A stretch of 6,539 bases of DNA from Clostridiales bacterium (lineage in GTDB: Bacteria > Bacillota > Clostridia > Lachnospirales > Anaerotignaceae): positions 1-6,539 of the forward strand of contig JAJQDF010000279.1 in NCBI GenBank assembly GCA_021202325.1. Direction: 5' to 3'. Under the pieces are notes generated by a model. That model searched no databases, had not been told where the DNA came from, and saw only the letters and a list, made by a program, of their open reading frames with translations. A program made the position numbers and the translations under genes. Each line of letters opens with the position of its first letter. Within the stretch, counting starts at the first letter, position 1. This document shows positions 6,192 to 6,539 of the stretch, piece after piece.

Positions 6192-6505
6192 TATTCTGCC
6201 TCCTTTGCTCCCTTGCCGTACTGTGTTTTCACGTCCATTCCTGCTTCAAGAGGAGTAACACAAGTCCTTATGTTTTGTCTTCCGTTTACAATCATTACAC
6301 AGTCCGTACAGCGGCCTATAGCGCAGAATACCCCTCGAGGCATGCCAAGCTTTTGAGTATATCTATGTACCATAACTCCATTTGCCTTTAAAGCAACAGC
6401 TATCGGCTCTCCTTCATAGCCCTCCATTTCTTTACCGTCAAAATAAAACTTTACTTTCTCGCCCTTATTGAATTCACCTAAAATAGGATGCTCAGTAATT
6501 CTCAT
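6191..6505 (-). CDS. [2Fe-2S] subunit, Fer2_4 family (HcnA/LhpF/sarcosine oxidase alpha N-terminus type) (104 aa)
   Basis: This is a small plant-type [2Fe-2S] protein of the Fer2_4 family. The ligands are C61-x4-C66-x2-C69-x12-C82 in a GVFCAIGRCTDCVMIVNG context, preceded by the usual beta-grasp start (VKFYFDGKEMEGYEGEPIAVAL). The length equals that of HcnA or LhpF, which work beside an FAD/NAD subunit and a DAO-family subunit. GGGGAG lies about 5-6 nt before the ATG. The frame stays open upstream to the window edge, so a longer start cannot be fully excluded, but the ribosome binding site and normal length favour this ATG. It is the first gene of the unit inside the window. The overlap with the next gene's start indicates coupled translation. 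Confidence 0.93.
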   Translation of the reverse strand: MRITEHPILGEFNKGEKVKFYFDGKEMEGYEGEPIAVALKANGVMVHRYTQKLGMPRGVFCAIGRCTDCVMIVNGRQNIRTCVTPLEAGMDVKTQYGKGAKEAE

Positions 6506-6539
6506 TTCGATCTCCCCAGTCGGCCTAAATGTCTTTATA

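Noticed and set aside
5338..6391. Plus-strand open frames opposite the FAD/NAD and [2Fe-2S] genes
   Set aside because: Antisense to strongly conserved flavoprotein and iron-sulfur sequences, without motifs of their own.

Overview
The window looks like chromosomal DNA from an anaerobic Firmicute, probably a member of Clostridia. The evidence is strong AGGAGG-type ribosome binding sites, moderate-to-low GC, free use of AGA and ATA codons, and gene families typical of amino-acid-fermenting anaerobes (a multi-subunit flavin/iron-sulfur amine or imino-acid dehydrogenase, and an iron-dependent alcohol dehydrogenase). The species cannot be named from the sequence alone. Almost all of the window is coding. 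I see no RNA gene, insertion sequence, CRISPR array or phage gene.

Region 1 (1-2046, minus strand) is a small operon read right to left: a MarR-family regulator, an iron-containing alcohol dehydrogenase, and the N-terminal part of an ALDH3-type aldehyde dehydrogenase that runs off the left edge. A perfect 7-bp inverted repeat lies over the -35 box of the regulator's promoter, so autorepression by the MarR protein, possibly relieved by a ligand, is the simplest model. The two enzymes could interconvert an alcohol, its aldehyde and its acid.

Region 2 (2110-3076, plus strand) is divergent from region 1. A good sigma-A-like promoter drives two overlapping genes: a 120-residue protein I do not recognise and a 180-residue stand-alone MoaB/MogA-like (molybdopterin-binding fold) protein. 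A 10-bp-stem hairpin at 3089-3126 has T-rich flanks on both strands and separates this unit from the convergent region 3.

Region 3 (3150-6505, minus strand, continuing past the right edge) is a tightly packed five-gene unit read right to left: a [2Fe-2S] protein of the sarcosine-oxidase-alpha N-terminal/HcnA/LhpF type; a two-dinucleotide-domain FAD/NAD(P) oxidoreductase; a ferredoxin-like protein with two four-Cys motifs; a BFD-like [2Fe-2S] protein; and a DAO-family FAD amine/imino-acid dehydrogenase. The genes overlap or nearly abut, which suggests translational coupling and one complex. It resembles HcnABC (glycine oxidation to cyanide), LhpBEF (D-hydroxyproline dehydrogenase) and archaeal multi-subunit L-proline dehydrogenases. 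Here, however, the flavoprotein and its BFD domain are separate genes with a ferredoxin gene between them. The substrate is not determined by the sequence; an imino acid, N-methyl amino acid or D-amino acid is likely.

The most unusual point is the ferredoxin gene. Its reading frame clearly extends far upstream of the only in-frame ATG and has the family's Cys motifs there, but it contains no ATG, GTG or TTG near the expected N-terminus. An ATA codon sits 8 nt after a good Shine-Dalgarno sequence.
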